Shown: positions 1 to 8,696 of the stretch, one piece after another
Layout: every line of letters begins with the position of its first letter
Numbering within the stretch: the first letter of the stretch is position 1
NCBI GenBank assembly: GCA_003194485.1
Contig: PQXD01000014.1
Span: forward strand, 1-38,295
Reading direction: 5' to 3'
Length of the DNA stretch: 38,295 bases
DNA from: Deltaproteobacteria bacterium
GTDB taxonomy: Bacteria; Desulfobacterota; Dissulfuribacteria; Dissulfuribacterales; UBA3076
Translations under genes and position numbers: made by a program
The notes under the pieces: generated by a model
Database searches by the model: none
Told to the model about the DNA's origin: nothing
Seen by the model: only the letters and a program-made list of their open reading frames with translations

Positions 1-597
1 GACGTCCTACATTGGCCGCTGCCGGCCTTTTGGGCCTTGGTATAGGAGGGGATATATACTAACCGTCAAGCACCCGGCTATCGCCGCCACAGGCACGTTA
101 AATGATACGGAAATAACATTGACGGAAAATCACCGTCATGGACAAATTTTTCGTTTTGTGAAAAAAAAATTAGAAAAATTGAGGAGTTGACTCAAAAAAT
201 GGTTGCTCTATGAAAGAATCTTCAGACCAATGGCAGTAATTGTATGGCAAGCAGCCTACCCGGTGCTTGCTGCCTGTATCTTATATGAAATATCCAGTGC
301 AAGGATTTTCTCCTTGACAATTTCCCTCGGCATTAATATAAGGAAAATAGAAATTACTGAGCGGGAATTCAGTATTGTTCTGCTCCAAAAGAGGTCCTTG
401 GGTGCAAAGTGGGATTGTGTTTAAAAGTCAACCTGATTGCGGGACACATATTAATTGATATTTTGTGTTATTAGAAAATTTCCATAATGATTTTGTAAAT
501 ATTCGAAGGGAGGTGAAGAGGAAAAAGGACTAAACACGAGATCACAGCCGGAAACGTTAATAATTTGAAAAAATAATAAAACAGGAGGTATTATATT
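1..597. other. Leading intergenic region upstream of aprB, no supported gene
   Basis: I see no convincing gene here. Frame 3 is open from the window edge to a TAA near position 60 and reads as a short hydrophobic, Gly/Ala-rich tail. It could be the C-terminus of an upstream gene, but about 19 residues are too few to identify. A possible ORF at 203-424 has no ribosome binding site and no recognisable motif. The stretch 430-597 is AT-rich and probably holds the apr promoter and leader, but I could not fix a -35/-10 pair with confidence. A small inverted repeat (ACTGA/TCAGT near 355-374) might be an operator. Confidence 0.4.
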
Positions 598-1020
598 ATG
601 CCAAGCTATGTCATTGAAGAGAAGTGTGACGGTTGTAAGGGCGGGGAGAAGACGGCGTGCATGTACATCTGCCCCAACGACCTCATGGTTCTTAACCCCG
701 ATGCAATGAAGGCCTACAATCAGGAACCTGACCAGTGCTGGGAGTGCTATAATTGCGTAAAGATCTGTCCGCAGGGCGCTATCGAGGTCCGCCACTATGC
801 CGACATTGCTCCCATGGGCGGCTATGTCCAGCCTATGCGCAGCTCCGATTCCATCATGTGGACTGTCAAGTTCCGCAACGGCAACATAAAGCGTTTCAAA
901 TTCCCCATCCGGACTACCCCTGAAGGTTCCATCAAGCCGTACGAGGGCAAGCCCGAACCAGGCTCGATCGACGACGGTCTTCTGTTTACGGAGGCAGGCA
1001 AGACGCTTGAAACTCCGTAA
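598..1020 (+). CDS. aprB: Adenylylsulfate (APS) reductase beta subunit, ferredoxin-like
   Basis: AprB is the electron-transfer subunit of dissimilatory APS reductase. It passes electrons to the FAD of AprA in the cytoplasm during reduction of APS to sulfite and AMP. The 140-residue protein shows two [4Fe-4S] motifs: C10-x2-C13-x7-C21-x3-C25 with the loop expansion typical of AprB, and C47-x2-C50-x2-C53-x3-C57. The C-terminal part (about 65-140) has no cysteines and matches the AprB tail that wraps around AprA. Length is normal for the family. The ATG is preceded by a strong AGGAGG at about 583-588. aprA follows after 96 bp on the same strand, the usual aprBA order, so co-transcription is likely. 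Confidence 0.97.
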   Translation: MPSYVIEEKCDGCKGGEKTACMYICPNDLMVLNPDAMKAYNQEPDQCWECYNCVKICPQGAIEVRHYADIAPMGGYVQPMRSSDSIMWTVKFRNGNIKRFKFPIRTTPEGSIKPYEGKPEPGSIDDGLLFTEAGKTLETP

Positions 1021-1116
1021 GACTTTTAAGGCTTTAAGGTTAAGAAGTGGCTGAACTTGAGAATTGAGAAAAAAGGCATAGACAACGAACGAGTAAAATT
1101 AAGGAGGATATAAGAT

Positions 1117-3105
1117 ATGGCTCTTCGCAATAAACCGCAGTGGGAACTCCTGGCCGAACCGGATCTGTCCAAGGTCCCGGTTGAGGAGTATGAATATGAC
1201 GCCATAATCGTTGGCGGTGGTATGGCTGCATGCGGCACGGCTTTTGAGATAGGCAAGTGGATGCCTGCCGGCTCCAAGGTATGTCTGATCGACAAGGCCG
1301 CCCTTGAGCGTTCAGGCGCTGTGGCTCAGGGTCTTTCCGCCATCAATACCTATATTGGCGAAAACGCCGTGGCTGATTACGTCCGCATGGTCCGTGGCGA
1401 TCTCATGGGCGTTGTTCGTGAGGACCTGATTTTTGACCTGGGCCGTCACGTTGACGACTCCGTCCACCTCTTTGAGGAATGGGGGCTTCCCATCTGGAAG
1501 CAGAAGGGAGACGAAGGCAAGCCGCTAACCGAGGGTGGCCGGCCTGTGCGCACCGGTAAGTGGCAGATCATGATCAACGGCGAGTCCTACAAGTGCATCG
1601 TGGCCGAGGCCGCGAAGAATGCCCTGGACGAGATGGGCTATGACCTCCATGAGCGTATCTTTATCGTAAAGCTCCTTCTGGACGCCAACAAGCCCAATAC
1701 CATCGCCGGCGCGGTCGGATTCAGCGCCCGCGAGAACAAGATATGCATCTACAAGTGCAAGGCCATGATGGTGGCCTGCGGCGGCGCGGTCAATATCTTC
1801 CGCCCGAGGACAACGGACGAGGGCAAGGGCCGCGCATGGTACCCCATCTGGAACGCCGGTTCCACCTATACCATGTGCATGCAGGTCGGTGCCGAGATGA
1901 CCATGATGGAGAACCGCTTCACCCCGTCCCGCTTCAAGGACGGCTATGGGCCTGTGGGCGCATGGTTCCTGCTCTTCAAGGCTGGTGTGACCAACTGTTA
2001 CGGCGAGTCTTATGCGTTCAGTGATCATGCCAAGGAGGAGCTGGCAAAGTACCCGCCGTACGGCCAGCAGCCGGTTACCCCCACCTGCCTCAGAAACCAC
2101 CTCATGCTCATAGAGATGAAGGAAGGCCGCGGCCCTGTTTTCATGGACACTGCTGCCGCACTCAAGAAATTCCTGGATGACAAGAAGGCAGAGGGCATGG
2201 ATGACAAGGCCCTCAAGAAGTACTGGAAGGAGCTTGAGAGCGAGGCGTGGGAGGACTTCCTCGATATGTCCGTCGGCCAGGCAGGCCTGTGGGCCTCCAT
2301 GAACATCGAGCCCGAGAAGGTCGGCTCCGAGATCATGCCCACAGAGCCCTACATGCTGGGGAGCCACTCCGGCTGCTGCGGCATCTGGGTCAGCGGCCCC
2401 AACGAAGACTGGGTTCCTGATGACTACAAATGGGGCTACAACCGCATGACGACCGTCAACGGCCTGTTTACCGCCGGTGACGGCGTGGGCGCTTCCGGGC
2501 ACAAGTTCTCATCCGGTTCACATGCCGAGGGCCGTATGGCTGCCAAGGCCATGGCCAAGTACGTTATGGATAATGCAGGCTTTACGCCGGCACTGAAGCA
2601 GAGTGCAGACGAGCTCAAGGCGGAGATCTATAAGCCGGTCGTAACGTATTACGAGCACAGCAAGATGACCACCGATGACATGATCAACCCCAACTATATC
2701 AGGCCGCGTCACATGATGGAGCGCCTGATGAAGTACACCGACGAGTATGGCGGCGGCTGGTCTCCTTACTACATGACCAATGCAAAGCTCCTTGAAATAG
2801 CCATGCACCATCTACAGATGCTCCGTGAGGACTCTGAGAAGATGGCCGCAAGCGGTCTGCACGAGCTGATTCGTGCATGGGAGATGGTCCACCGTATCTG
2901 GTGTGTTGAGGATCACCTGCGTCACATCCAGTTCCGCGAAGAGAGCCGTTATCCCGGCTTTTACTATCGTGGTGACTTCCCTGAGGCGGATTCCAAGACC
3001 ATGGAGGAAGGCGGCTGGAAGTGCTTTGTCAATTCTAAGTACGATCCTGAAAAGGGCGAGTGGTCCATATTCAAGAAGCCGTTGCACCAGATCATCCCTG
3101 ACTAG
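1117..3105 (+). CDS. aprA: Adenylylsulfate (APS) reductase alpha subunit, FAD flavoprotein
   Basis: AprA is the catalytic subunit of dissimilatory APS reductase, interconverting APS with sulfite plus AMP at a non-covalent FAD. At 662 residues it has the usual length. The N-terminal Rossmann FAD motif is visible (YDAIIVGGGMAACG, residues 27-40), followed by the fumarate-reductase-type RSGAVAQGLSAIN segment. Further on lie the conserved NRFTPSRFKDGYGP and GSHSGCCGIWVSG blocks, which carry the Arg and His expected in the active site, and the GLFTAGDGVGASGHKFSSG flavin-binding block. An AGGAGG lies upstream of the ATG (about 1102-1107). aprB is immediately upstream. A strong terminator follows at 3161-3195, so qmoABC probably has its own transcription or relies on read-through. 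Confidence 0.98.
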   Translation: MALRNKPQWELLAEPDLSKVPVEEYEYDAIIVGGGMAACGTAFEIGKWMPAGSKVCLIDKAALERSGAVAQGLSAINTYIGENAVADYVRMVRGDLMGVVREDLIFDLGRHVDDSVHLFEEWGLPIWKQKGDEGKPLTEGGRPVRTGKWQIMINGESYKCIVAEAAKNALDEMGYDLHERIFIVKLLLDANKPNTIAGAVGFSARENKICIYKCKAMMVACGGAVNIFRPRTTDEGKGRAWYPIWNAGSTYTMCMQVGAEMTMMENRFTPSRFKDGYGPVGAWFLLFKAGVTNCYGESYAFSDHAKEELAKYPPYGQQPVTPTCLRNHLMLIEMKEGRGPVFMDTAAALKKFLDDKKAEGMDDKALKKYWKELESEAWEDFLDMSVGQAGLWASMNIEPEKVGSEIMPTEPYMLGSHSGCCGIWVSGPNEDWVPDDYKWGYNRMTTVNGLFTAGDGVGASGHKFSSGSHAEGRMAAKAMAKYVMDNAGFTPALKQSADELKAEIYKPVVTYYEHSKMTTDDMINPNYIRPRHMMERLMKYTDEYGGGWSPYYMTNAKLLEIAMHHLQMLREDSEKMAASGLHELIRAWEMVHRIWCVEDHLRHIQFREESRYPGFYYRGDFPEADSKTMEEGGWKCFVNSKYDPEKGEWSIFKKPLHQIIPD

Positions 3106-3160
3106 TCCGGTCTTCTTAAGTTTAAGGATGGTCGGATGATTTAGACCTTCTAACAGATGT

Positions 3161-3195
3161 CCAGGCGCCGCTATGGCGGCGCCTGGCATTTTTTT
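3161..3195 (+). terminator. Rho-independent terminator of aprBA
   Basis: An 11-bp perfect GC-rich stem (CCAGGCGCCGC at 3161-3171, TATG loop, complementary arm 3176-3186) is followed by CATTTTTTTG. It lies 55 bp after the aprA stop and is the most convincing terminator in the first 8 kb. Confidence 0.9.
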
Positions 3196-3196
3196 G

Positions 3197-3287
3197 AATT
3201 GGAAATTGGAAATTGGAAATGAGTGATAGTGTCTGAAAATCTGATCGCATTTTTCAGTAGCTAATTTCCAATTTCCAATTTCCAATT
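3197..3287. repeat. Period-7 inverted repeat between aprA and qmoA
   Basis: The left arm 3197-3220 is about three copies of the heptamer AATTGGA. The right arm 3264-3287 is its perfect 24-bp reverse complement. The 43-bp loop contains a second small stem (CTGAAAA / TTTTCAG). It sits directly after the aprBA terminator and 39 bp before qmoA. Related architecture recurs at 10634-10727 and 22603-22680. Function is unknown. Confidence 0.9.
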
Positions 3288-3326
3288 TAGATTGCATTTT
3301 TTAATTTTTGAAGAAGGAGCGGGCGT

Positions 3327-4574
3327 ATGAGTAAAAGTATACTCGTGATAGGCGGCGGCTTCAGCGGCCTTACAGCCGCGGTTGAGGCCGCTGAAATGGG
3401 ATATGATGTCTATATAGTGGAGAAGGAAAGTTATATGGGAGGGCGGGTGGCCCAGCTTAACAAGTATTTCCCGAAGCTGTGTCCTCCCACATGCGGGCTT
3501 GAGATAAACTACAGGCGCATTAAGACAAACCCGAGGATCACCTTTTACAGTCTGGCGGAGGTGGAGTCTGTGTCCGGGGGACCCGGGAACTTTAATGTAC
3601 AGGTGAGGGTGAATCCGAGGTACACGACCCCGCAGTGCACCAATTGCGCTGCAGGAGCCGAGGCGGTCGCGACCGAGATTCCCAATGATTTCAATTTTGG
3701 TATGGATACGCGGAAGCCCTTATATATGCCCAACATGATGGCCTTCCCCAATCAGTGTGTGCTGGATCCCTCTGCAGTCTCTTCGGGCGACGGCCAGCAG
3801 ATCAAGGCGGCCATGCCGGCCGGGCATGTAGACCTTGATCAGAAGGCAGAGACCGTAAGCCTGAATGTCGGGGCCATCATCGTGGCAACCGGGTGGAATC
3901 CGTATGATGCCACAAAGATAGATAATCTCTGTTTTGGGAAATACGATAATATCGTTACCAACATGATGGTGGAGCGCATGGCGTCCCCCTCAGGACCTAC
4001 CGATGGGAAGATCGTCAGGCCGTCCGACAAGGAGGAGCCGAAGACAGTGGGCTTTGTGCAGTGCGCAGGTTCCAGAGACGAGAATCATTTGAAATATTGT
4101 TCGTACATCTGCTGTATGGCTACACTGAAGCAGGCCTGTTATCTGAGGGAGCAGTCGGAGGATGTTGAGATATATATTTTCTATATTGATATCCGCTCTC
4201 CGGGGCTGAAATATGAGAAATTTTATAATAAGGTCAAGGAAGACAAAAAGGTCCACTTTATCAAGGGCAAGGTGGCTGAGGTAAGAGAGGGGTCGAGCCC
4301 CGGCGGCGTTGTTCTGGTGGCGGAAGACACCATTGGCGGAGGCAAGGTCGAACAGGAAGTAGACCTTGCGGTACTGGCCACAGGCATGCAACCGGCAGGG
4401 GCAACAACACAGATCCCCGGGATCGAATACAACTCCGACGGTTTTGTGGTCCCCAAAGATGGCATTATTCCTTGCGGTTGCGCCAAGCGGCCTATTGATG
4501 TAGTTTCATCTGCTCAGAGTGCAACTGCTGCGGCCTTGAAGGCCGTCCAGACGCTGGTGAGGAGGGCAGGCTGA
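3327..4574 (+). CDS. qmoA: Quinone-interacting membrane-bound oxidoreductase subunit A (HdrA-like flavoprotein)
   Basis: QmoA is a cytoplasmic FAD protein related to heterodisulfide reductase HdrA. With QmoB and QmoC it moves quinol electrons to APS reductase. The 415-residue protein starts with a Rossmann motif (ILVIGGGFSGLTAAVEAAEMG, about residues 5-25), followed by the HdrA-type EKESYMGGRVAQLNKYFPKLC block and a CPPTCG segment. Mid-protein blocks (VGFVQCAGSRDE, YCSYICCMATLKQA) are characteristic of HdrA/QmoA and carry several Cys. The C-terminal AVLATGMQPAG closes the FAD domain. GAAGGAG lies upstream of the ATG. The stop overlaps the qmoB start by one base (TGATG), showing translational coupling. 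Confidence 0.95.
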   Translation: MSKSILVIGGGFSGLTAAVEAAEMGYDVYIVEKESYMGGRVAQLNKYFPKLCPPTCGLEINYRRIKTNPRITFYSLAEVESVSGGPGNFNVQVRVNPRYTTPQCTNCAAGAEAVATEIPNDFNFGMDTRKPLYMPNMMAFPNQCVLDPSAVSSGDGQQIKAAMPAGHVDLDQKAETVSLNVGAIIVATGWNPYDATKIDNLCFGKYDNIVTNMMVERMASPSGPTDGKIVRPSDKEEPKTVGFVQCAGSRDENHLKYCSYICCMATLKQACYLREQSEDVEIYIFYIDIRSPGLKYEKFYNKVKEDKKVHFIKGKVAEVREGSSPGGVVLVAEDTIGGGKVEQEVDLAVLATGMQPAGATTQIPGIEYNSDGFVVPKDGIIPCGCAKRPIDVVSSAQSATAAALKAVQTLVRRAG

Positions 4575-6892
4575 TGTCGAGAAAAGTAGGACTTTACATA
4601 TACACTGGAGATGGTATTGCCGAGGCCTTGGATATAGACAAGCTTGTGGAAGTTGCAACCGGGCTCGGCCTTGAGATAGTGCGTACCCATGCCGACCTGT
4701 ATTCATCTGAAGGCGCTGCCATGGTGAAGCAGGATATAGATAATGAAGGGGTGAACGCGGTTGTTCTGGCCGGAATTTCTCCCAGGTATGAGTTCAAGAT
4801 CTTTGATTTCCCTGGCATAATAGTGGAGAAGACGAGTCTTCGCGAGCTGGTTACGTGGAGTCATCCGGTAAAGGCGGACGATGAGAATGCCGAGGCCCAG
4901 AAAGAGCACGTGCAGGAGCTGGCTGAGGACTATATCCGCATGGCAGTGGTCAAGGCGCAGAAGGCCAATCTGGCGGAGCCTTTTAAGGCAGAGGAGATCA
5001 ATCAGCGCCTTCTTATCATTGGTGGCGGGGTTACAGGTCTGACTGCCGCGCTTGAAGCGGCTGAGGCAGGACACGAAAGCATTTTGGTCGAGCGCCAGGC
5101 GGAGCTTGGCGGCTGGGCTGCACAGCTCAGGAAGCAGGTCCCTGTGGGTCCTGAATACTCCGAGCTTATCAATCCCGTGGTCCAGGACCTGATTGACAGG
5201 GTCAACGCCAATGACAAGATAACAGTCAAGACCAATACCGAAGTGGCCCGTATCGGCAATTTCCCCGGAGACTTCAGGGTCAGCCTGAAGGAGGCGGGGA
5301 CAAAGAGTGAGTGGGATGCCCCGTTTCCGCTGACCGACGAGGAAAAGCTGGACGAGAGCGGAAAAGAGCTTTCGGCAGAGGATCAGAAAAAGAGATACGA
5401 AGAGAAGAACGAGGGACGTAAGCACTACATGGAGGAAGATCCCAACGCCGAGGTGTGCGGGGCGGTGATCCTGGCATCAGGGTGGAAACCTTACGTGCCG
5501 GCAGAAGATGAGTTCCAGCATCTGGCCTGGGGCAATCCCAATGTCATTACCAACTGCCAGTTTGAGGAAATCGCCAAGAAGGGCAAGATCGTTCGCCCAT
5601 CCGATGGCAGGGAAGTCAAATCGGTGGCCTTTATCCAGAGCCCCGGGGGCTCAAAGGACGATGCTGATTTCCCGTATGCCTCGGTAGTAACAAGCCTTGT
5701 GGCCCTCAAGCAGGCCAAGTACCTGCGTGAGGACCAGCCTGATGACGGCAAGGCATATGTCTTATACGAGCACATGCGCACTTCAGGTCAGTATGAGTAC
5801 TTCTACCAGGGCCTTCAGAACGATCCCGGGATCTTTCTTACCAAGGGAGATGTCACTGAAATCAAGGACAACGGCTCAGGCGGGCTGACCGTCAATGTGG
5901 ATAATACTCTTATCGGCGGCAACATCAGCCTGGATGTGGATCTCGCGGTACTTGCCACAGGGATGGTCCCGACCACCAGGGATGACGCGGTAGTGAACAT
6001 GGCATACAGGCAGGGCCCGGCATTCCGTGATCTGGACCTCTTCGGAGGCTACTGCGATTCCAACTTCATCTGTTTCCCATATGAGACAAGGCGGACAGGG
6101 ATCTATGCCGCAGGTGCAGTGCACAGGGCAATGACCATAGAGGAGGCAATGGAGGACGCCGCAGGCGCAACACTCAAGGCCCTCCAGTGCCTGAAGGCCA
6201 TTGACGAGGGCCACTCGGTCCATCCGCGCGTATGGGATTTTGATTATCCTGACTTCTACTTCCAGCGCTGCACTCAGTGTAAGCGCTGCACTGAAGAGTG
6301 TCCGTTCGGGGCCCTTGATGACGATGAGGCAGGTACTCCCAAACTCAATCCCACGAGGTGCCGCCGCTGCGGTACGTGCATGGGCGCATGTCCGGAGCGC
6401 ATAATCAACTTCAAGGACTACAGTATCGACATCGTAGGCTCGATGATCAAGGCGATCGAGGTGCCTGACGACGACGAAGACAAGCTCAGGTTGCTCATTT
6501 TTGCCTGCGAGAACGACGCCTATCCAGCCCTGGATATGGCAGCCAGAAAGGGGCTTTCCTGGTCACCCTTGGCCAGGATCATTCCTGTCCGGTGCCTTGG
6601 TTCTGTTAACGTGGCATGGATCAAGGACGCCATGTCAAGTGGAATAGACGGCGCCTTGCTGCTTGGCTGCAGGTTCGGTGATGATTACCAGTGCCACTTT
6701 GTGAAGGGCAGTGAGCTGTCAGAGAAGCGCATGGCAAATGTTGCCGAGTCACTCAGCTCCCTGGGAATCGAGGCGGAGCGTGTAAAATTGGCACAGGTTG
6801 CCATTGACGAGTATGATCAAATCCCCAAGATCATAAATGAGTTTACAGATGAGGTGATCGAATTGGGACCGAATCCATTCAAAGGTTTCTAG
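4574..6892 (+). CDS. qmoB: Quinone-interacting membrane-bound oxidoreductase subunit B (HdrA/MvhD-like, Fe-S, FAD)
   Basis: QmoB is the second HdrA-like subunit of the Qmo complex and a candidate contact for AprBA. The 772-residue protein has an N-terminal HdrA-type domain (about 1-130). A Rossmann FAD motif follows (LLIIGGGVTGLTAALEAAEAG, GGG at 150-152), then an HdrA-like core with a Lys/Glu-rich insertion around 255-290. Two [4Fe-4S] ferredoxin motifs (CTQCKRCTEECP and CRRCGTCMGACP, about residues 565 and 595) come next. The C-terminal MvhD-like domain (about 640-760) contains VRCLGSVN and LLLGCRFGDDYQCHF. This domain order is the QmoB signature. It starts one base inside the qmoA stop and lies 12 bp before qmoC. 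Confidence 0.95.
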   Translation: MSRKVGLYIYTGDGIAEALDIDKLVEVATGLGLEIVRTHADLYSSEGAAMVKQDIDNEGVNAVVLAGISPRYEFKIFDFPGIIVEKTSLRELVTWSHPVKADDENAEAQKEHVQELAEDYIRMAVVKAQKANLAEPFKAEEINQRLLIIGGGVTGLTAALEAAEAGHESILVERQAELGGWAAQLRKQVPVGPEYSELINPVVQDLIDRVNANDKITVKTNTEVARIGNFPGDFRVSLKEAGTKSEWDAPFPLTDEEKLDESGKELSAEDQKKRYEEKNEGRKHYMEEDPNAEVCGAVILASGWKPYVPAEDEFQHLAWGNPNVITNCQFEEIAKKGKIVRPSDGREVKSVAFIQSPGGSKDDADFPYASVVTSLVALKQAKYLREDQPDDGKAYVLYEHMRTSGQYEYFYQGLQNDPGIFLTKGDVTEIKDNGSGGLTVNVDNTLIGGNISLDVDLAVLATGMVPTTRDDAVVNMAYRQGPAFRDLDLFGGYCDSNFICFPYETRRTGIYAAGAVHRAMTIEEAMEDAAGATLKALQCLKAIDEGHSVHPRVWDFDYPDFYFQRCTQCKRCTEECPFGALDDDEAGTPKLNPTRCRRCGTCMGACPERIINFKDYSIDIVGSMIKAIEVPDDDEDKLRLLIFACENDAYPALDMAARKGLSWSPLARIIPVRCLGSVNVAWIKDAMSSGIDGALLLGCRFGDDYQCHFVKGSELSEKRMANVAESLSSLGIEAERVKLAQVAIDEYDQIPKIINEFTDEVIELGPNPFKGF

Positions 6893-6904
6893 GAGGTACT
6901 AATC

Positions 6905-8158
6905 ATGGCTGAACGAAATCAGGTGGAGCCGGACCTGGCGTTCGTAAAGGGCGTCATGGAGGCAGGCGGGGACACGGTTAACCGCTGTTATCAGTGTGCG
7001 ACGTGTTCCATAGTCTGTCCCTTGTCCACGGACGAGAGCCCGTTTCCCAGAAAGGAGATGCTTTGGGCTCAGTGGGGTCTGGGATCCAGAGTCGCAGGGG
7101 ATGCAGATGTCTGGTTATGTCATAACTGCGGTGATTGCACAAAGTATTGTCCAAGGAATGCCCGTCCAGGTGACGTGCTGAGCGCAATCAGGATAAATGC
7201 CATAAAGCACTATGCCAGGCCCAAGGCCCTGGCGAATATGCTGGACAGCGCGGGCGGGGTGATAGGCACTGTAATCGCGTCGATGTTTACCGTGATGGTC
7301 GTGGCATTTCTCTGGGCACAGTACACAAAAGAGGCATTTCCGATTCCTGAGGGCACGGTCGTATATCACAAGTTCCTGACCGTGGTGCCAATAGACGCTC
7401 TATTCCTTTCCATTTCTGCCCTTGTGATCTATGCCAGCGTAAAGGGAGTACTCCAGTTCTGGAGCGATATCTCCAAGGGCGCCGGACTGCCGAGTTCATA
7501 CACCGGGAAGGCCGCAACGCCTGCACTGGGTCCCTTTCTGACAAAATATGTATGGCCTGCCGTTAAGGAGATATTGACCCATGAGCGCTTCAAGAAGTGC
7601 GGAGAGGTGGCAGAGCGTTCAACAGGGCATCTCTGGGTCCTGTGGTCATTCATTATCCTGTTTACTGTGACCATCCTCGTCATGATCCAGGCGGACGTGC
7701 TGAGCATTCTATTCCCTGAGGCCGGATTCGAAACACCTCTTGTCCTGTATCATCCGGTCAAGATTGCGGCCAATATCGGCGCTGTCATGCTCATAGCCGG
7801 GATATGGATGCTCAGGAATATGAGGAGACGGAAGACTGCAGAGGGTACCATTACGAGCTCAACACAGGACTGGATCCTGATATGGCTCATTTTTGCAGTG
7901 GGAGTGAGCGGTGCAGCGGCAGAGATAATACGCCTGGCGGACGTGGCGGTCCTTGCCTACCCGGTATACGTGCTGCATCTGGGGTGTGTGGCGACCCTGT
8001 TCCTTTCTCTTCCGTACTCCAAATTCGCCCATCTGCTCTACAGGACCACTGCCTATGTGCATGAGCGCTGGGCAAGGGATGTGAGAGCAGGCAAGGCAGG
8101 TTTCGGACTTGAGAAAATGGTGACTGCATGGCAGTATGAAGGAAAAGATATACATTAG
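6905..8158 (+). CDS. qmoC: Quinone-interacting membrane-bound oxidoreductase subunit C (HdrC/cytochrome b fusion)
   Basis: QmoC anchors the Qmo complex in the inner membrane and takes electrons from menaquinol. The 417-residue protein has an N-terminal HdrC-like domain with two [4Fe-4S] motifs, CYQCATCSIVCP (about residues 28-39) and CHNCGDCTKYCP (about 75-86). The rest is a cytochrome b / NarI-like membrane domain with several hydrophobic helices, for example GTVIASMFTVMVVAFLW, LWVLWSFIILFTVTILVMI and IAANIGAVMLIAGIWML. Histidines in and near the helices could ligate haem b. The ATG has TAGGAGGT 8-9 bp upstream. It is the last gene of the qmoABC operon; a terminator follows at 8194. Confidence 0.95.
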   Translation: MAERNQVEPDLAFVKGVMEAGGDTVNRCYQCATCSIVCPLSTDESPFPRKEMLWAQWGLGSRVAGDADVWLCHNCGDCTKYCPRNARPGDVLSAIRINAIKHYARPKALANMLDSAGGVIGTVIASMFTVMVVAFLWAQYTKEAFPIPEGTVVYHKFLTVVPIDALFLSISALVIYASVKGVLQFWSDISKGAGLPSSYTGKAATPALGPFLTKYVWPAVKEILTHERFKKCGEVAERSTGHLWVLWSFIILFTVTILVMIQADVLSILFPEAGFETPLVLYHPVKIAANIGAVMLIAGIWMLRNMRRRKTAEGTITSSTQDWILIWLIFAVGVSGAAAEIIRLADVAVLAYPVYVLHLGCVATLFLSLPYSKFAHLLYRTTAYVHERWARDVRAGKAGFGLEKMVTAWQYEGKDIH

Positions 8159-8193
8159 GAGCTAGATGGCTCGATTGCCCGAGTAATGACAGG

Positions 8194-8227
8194 GGCGGCG
8201 CTGGCTGGATATGCGCCGCCTTTTTTT
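8194..8227 (+). terminator. Rho-independent terminator of qmoABC
   Basis: The stem GGCGGCGC (8194-8201) pairs with GCGCCGCC (8213-8220), with an 11-nt loop, and is followed directly by seven T residues. It lies 35 bp after the qmoC stop. Confidence 0.9.
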
Positions 8228-8241
8228 GTGATCAAAAGGTC

Positions 8242-8269
8242 TTGCTTTTTTTAAAAAGATCACTATTAT
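8242..8269 (+). promoter_or_regulatory. Sigma70-type promoter for the tRNA–tuf operon
   Basis: TTGCTT (8242-8247) and TATTAT (8264-8269) are separated by 16 bp. They lie just after the qmoC terminator and 15 bp before the first tRNA. The position is right for a strong stable-RNA promoter driving the four tRNAs and tuf. Confidence 0.65.
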
Positions 8270-8284
8270 GGATTGTTTAACTTG

Positions 8285-8360
8285 GCTGGTGTAGCTCAAT
8301 CGGTAGAGCAGCTGATTTGTAATCAGCAGGTTGCGGGTTCGAGTCCCATCGCCAGCTCCA
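8285..8360 (+). tRNA. tRNA-Thr (anticodon UGU)
   Basis: This is a 76-nt cloverleaf with acceptor GCTGGTG/CGCCAGC, an encoded CCA end and the TTCGAGTC T-loop. The anticodon stem GCTGA/TCAGC encloses loop TTTGTAA, giving TGT, which reads ACA. It is the first of four tRNAs ahead of tuf, the classical tufB arrangement. Confidence 0.97.
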
Positions 8361-8377
8361 TTGCATTGGAAAAGTAT

Positions 8378-8463
8378 GGAGAGGTTCCCGAGTTGGCCAA
8401 AGGGGACAGACTGTAAATCTGTTGGCGATGCCTTCGGAGGTTCGAATCCTCCCCTCTCCACCA
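8378..8463 (+). tRNA. tRNA-Tyr (anticodon GUA)
   Basis: This is an 86-nt class II tRNA with a long variable arm, acceptor GGAGAGG/CCTCTCC and an encoded CCA. The anticodon stem ACAGA/TCTGT encloses loop CTGTAAA, giving GTA. The long variable arm and GUA anticodon fit bacterial tRNA-Tyr. Confidence 0.97.
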
Positions 8464-8488
8464 ATGGATATAGTTAGTTTCCCTTTGG

Positions 8489-8565
8489 GCGGGAATAGCT
8501 CAATTGGCTAGAGCATTAGCCTTCCAAGCTAAGGGTTGCGGGTTCGAGTCCCGTTTCCCGCTCCA
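8489..8565 (+). tRNA. tRNA-Gly (anticodon UCC)
   Basis: This is a 77-nt cloverleaf with acceptor GCGGGAA/TTCCCGC and an encoded CCA. The anticodon stem TTAGC/GCTAA encloses loop CTTCCAA, giving TCC, which reads GGA/GGG. It is the third tRNA of the tuf cluster. Confidence 0.97.
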
Positions 8566-8577
8566 CTGAGATTAGAC

Positions 8578-8653
8578 GCCCATGTAGCTCAGTCGGCAGA
8601 GCACTTCCTTGGTAAGGAAGAGGTCACCGGTTCAATCCCGGTCGTGGGCTCCA
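8578..8653 (+). tRNA. tRNA-Thr (anticodon GGU)
   Basis: This is a 76-nt cloverleaf with acceptor GCCCATG/CGTGGGC and an encoded CCA. The anticodon stem CTTCC/GGAAG encloses loop TTGGTAA, giving GGT, which reads ACC/ACT. It lies 43 bp before tuf. The order Thr-Tyr-Gly-Thr-tuf is the same as in E. coli tufB. Confidence 0.97.
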
Positions 8654-8696
8654 TATGGGTCTCAAAAACGTATTATTTGAGGAGTAACTGAGAAAA

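Noticed and set aside
203-424. 73-residue ORF before aprB
   Set aside because: It has no ribosome binding site, no motif and no visible homology; it is probably chance.
1525-2502. Long minus-strand ORF inside aprA
   Set aside because: It is a codon-bias shadow of aprA with no recognisable protein motif.
3197-3287. CRISPR-like tandem repeat
   Set aside because: Units are 7 bp and contiguous with no spacers, and the second block is an inverted copy.
8162-8464. 100-codon minus-strand ORF over the tRNA genes
   Set aside because: It is the well-known antisense shadow of the tRNA-Thr/tRNA-Tyr genes and has no independent support.
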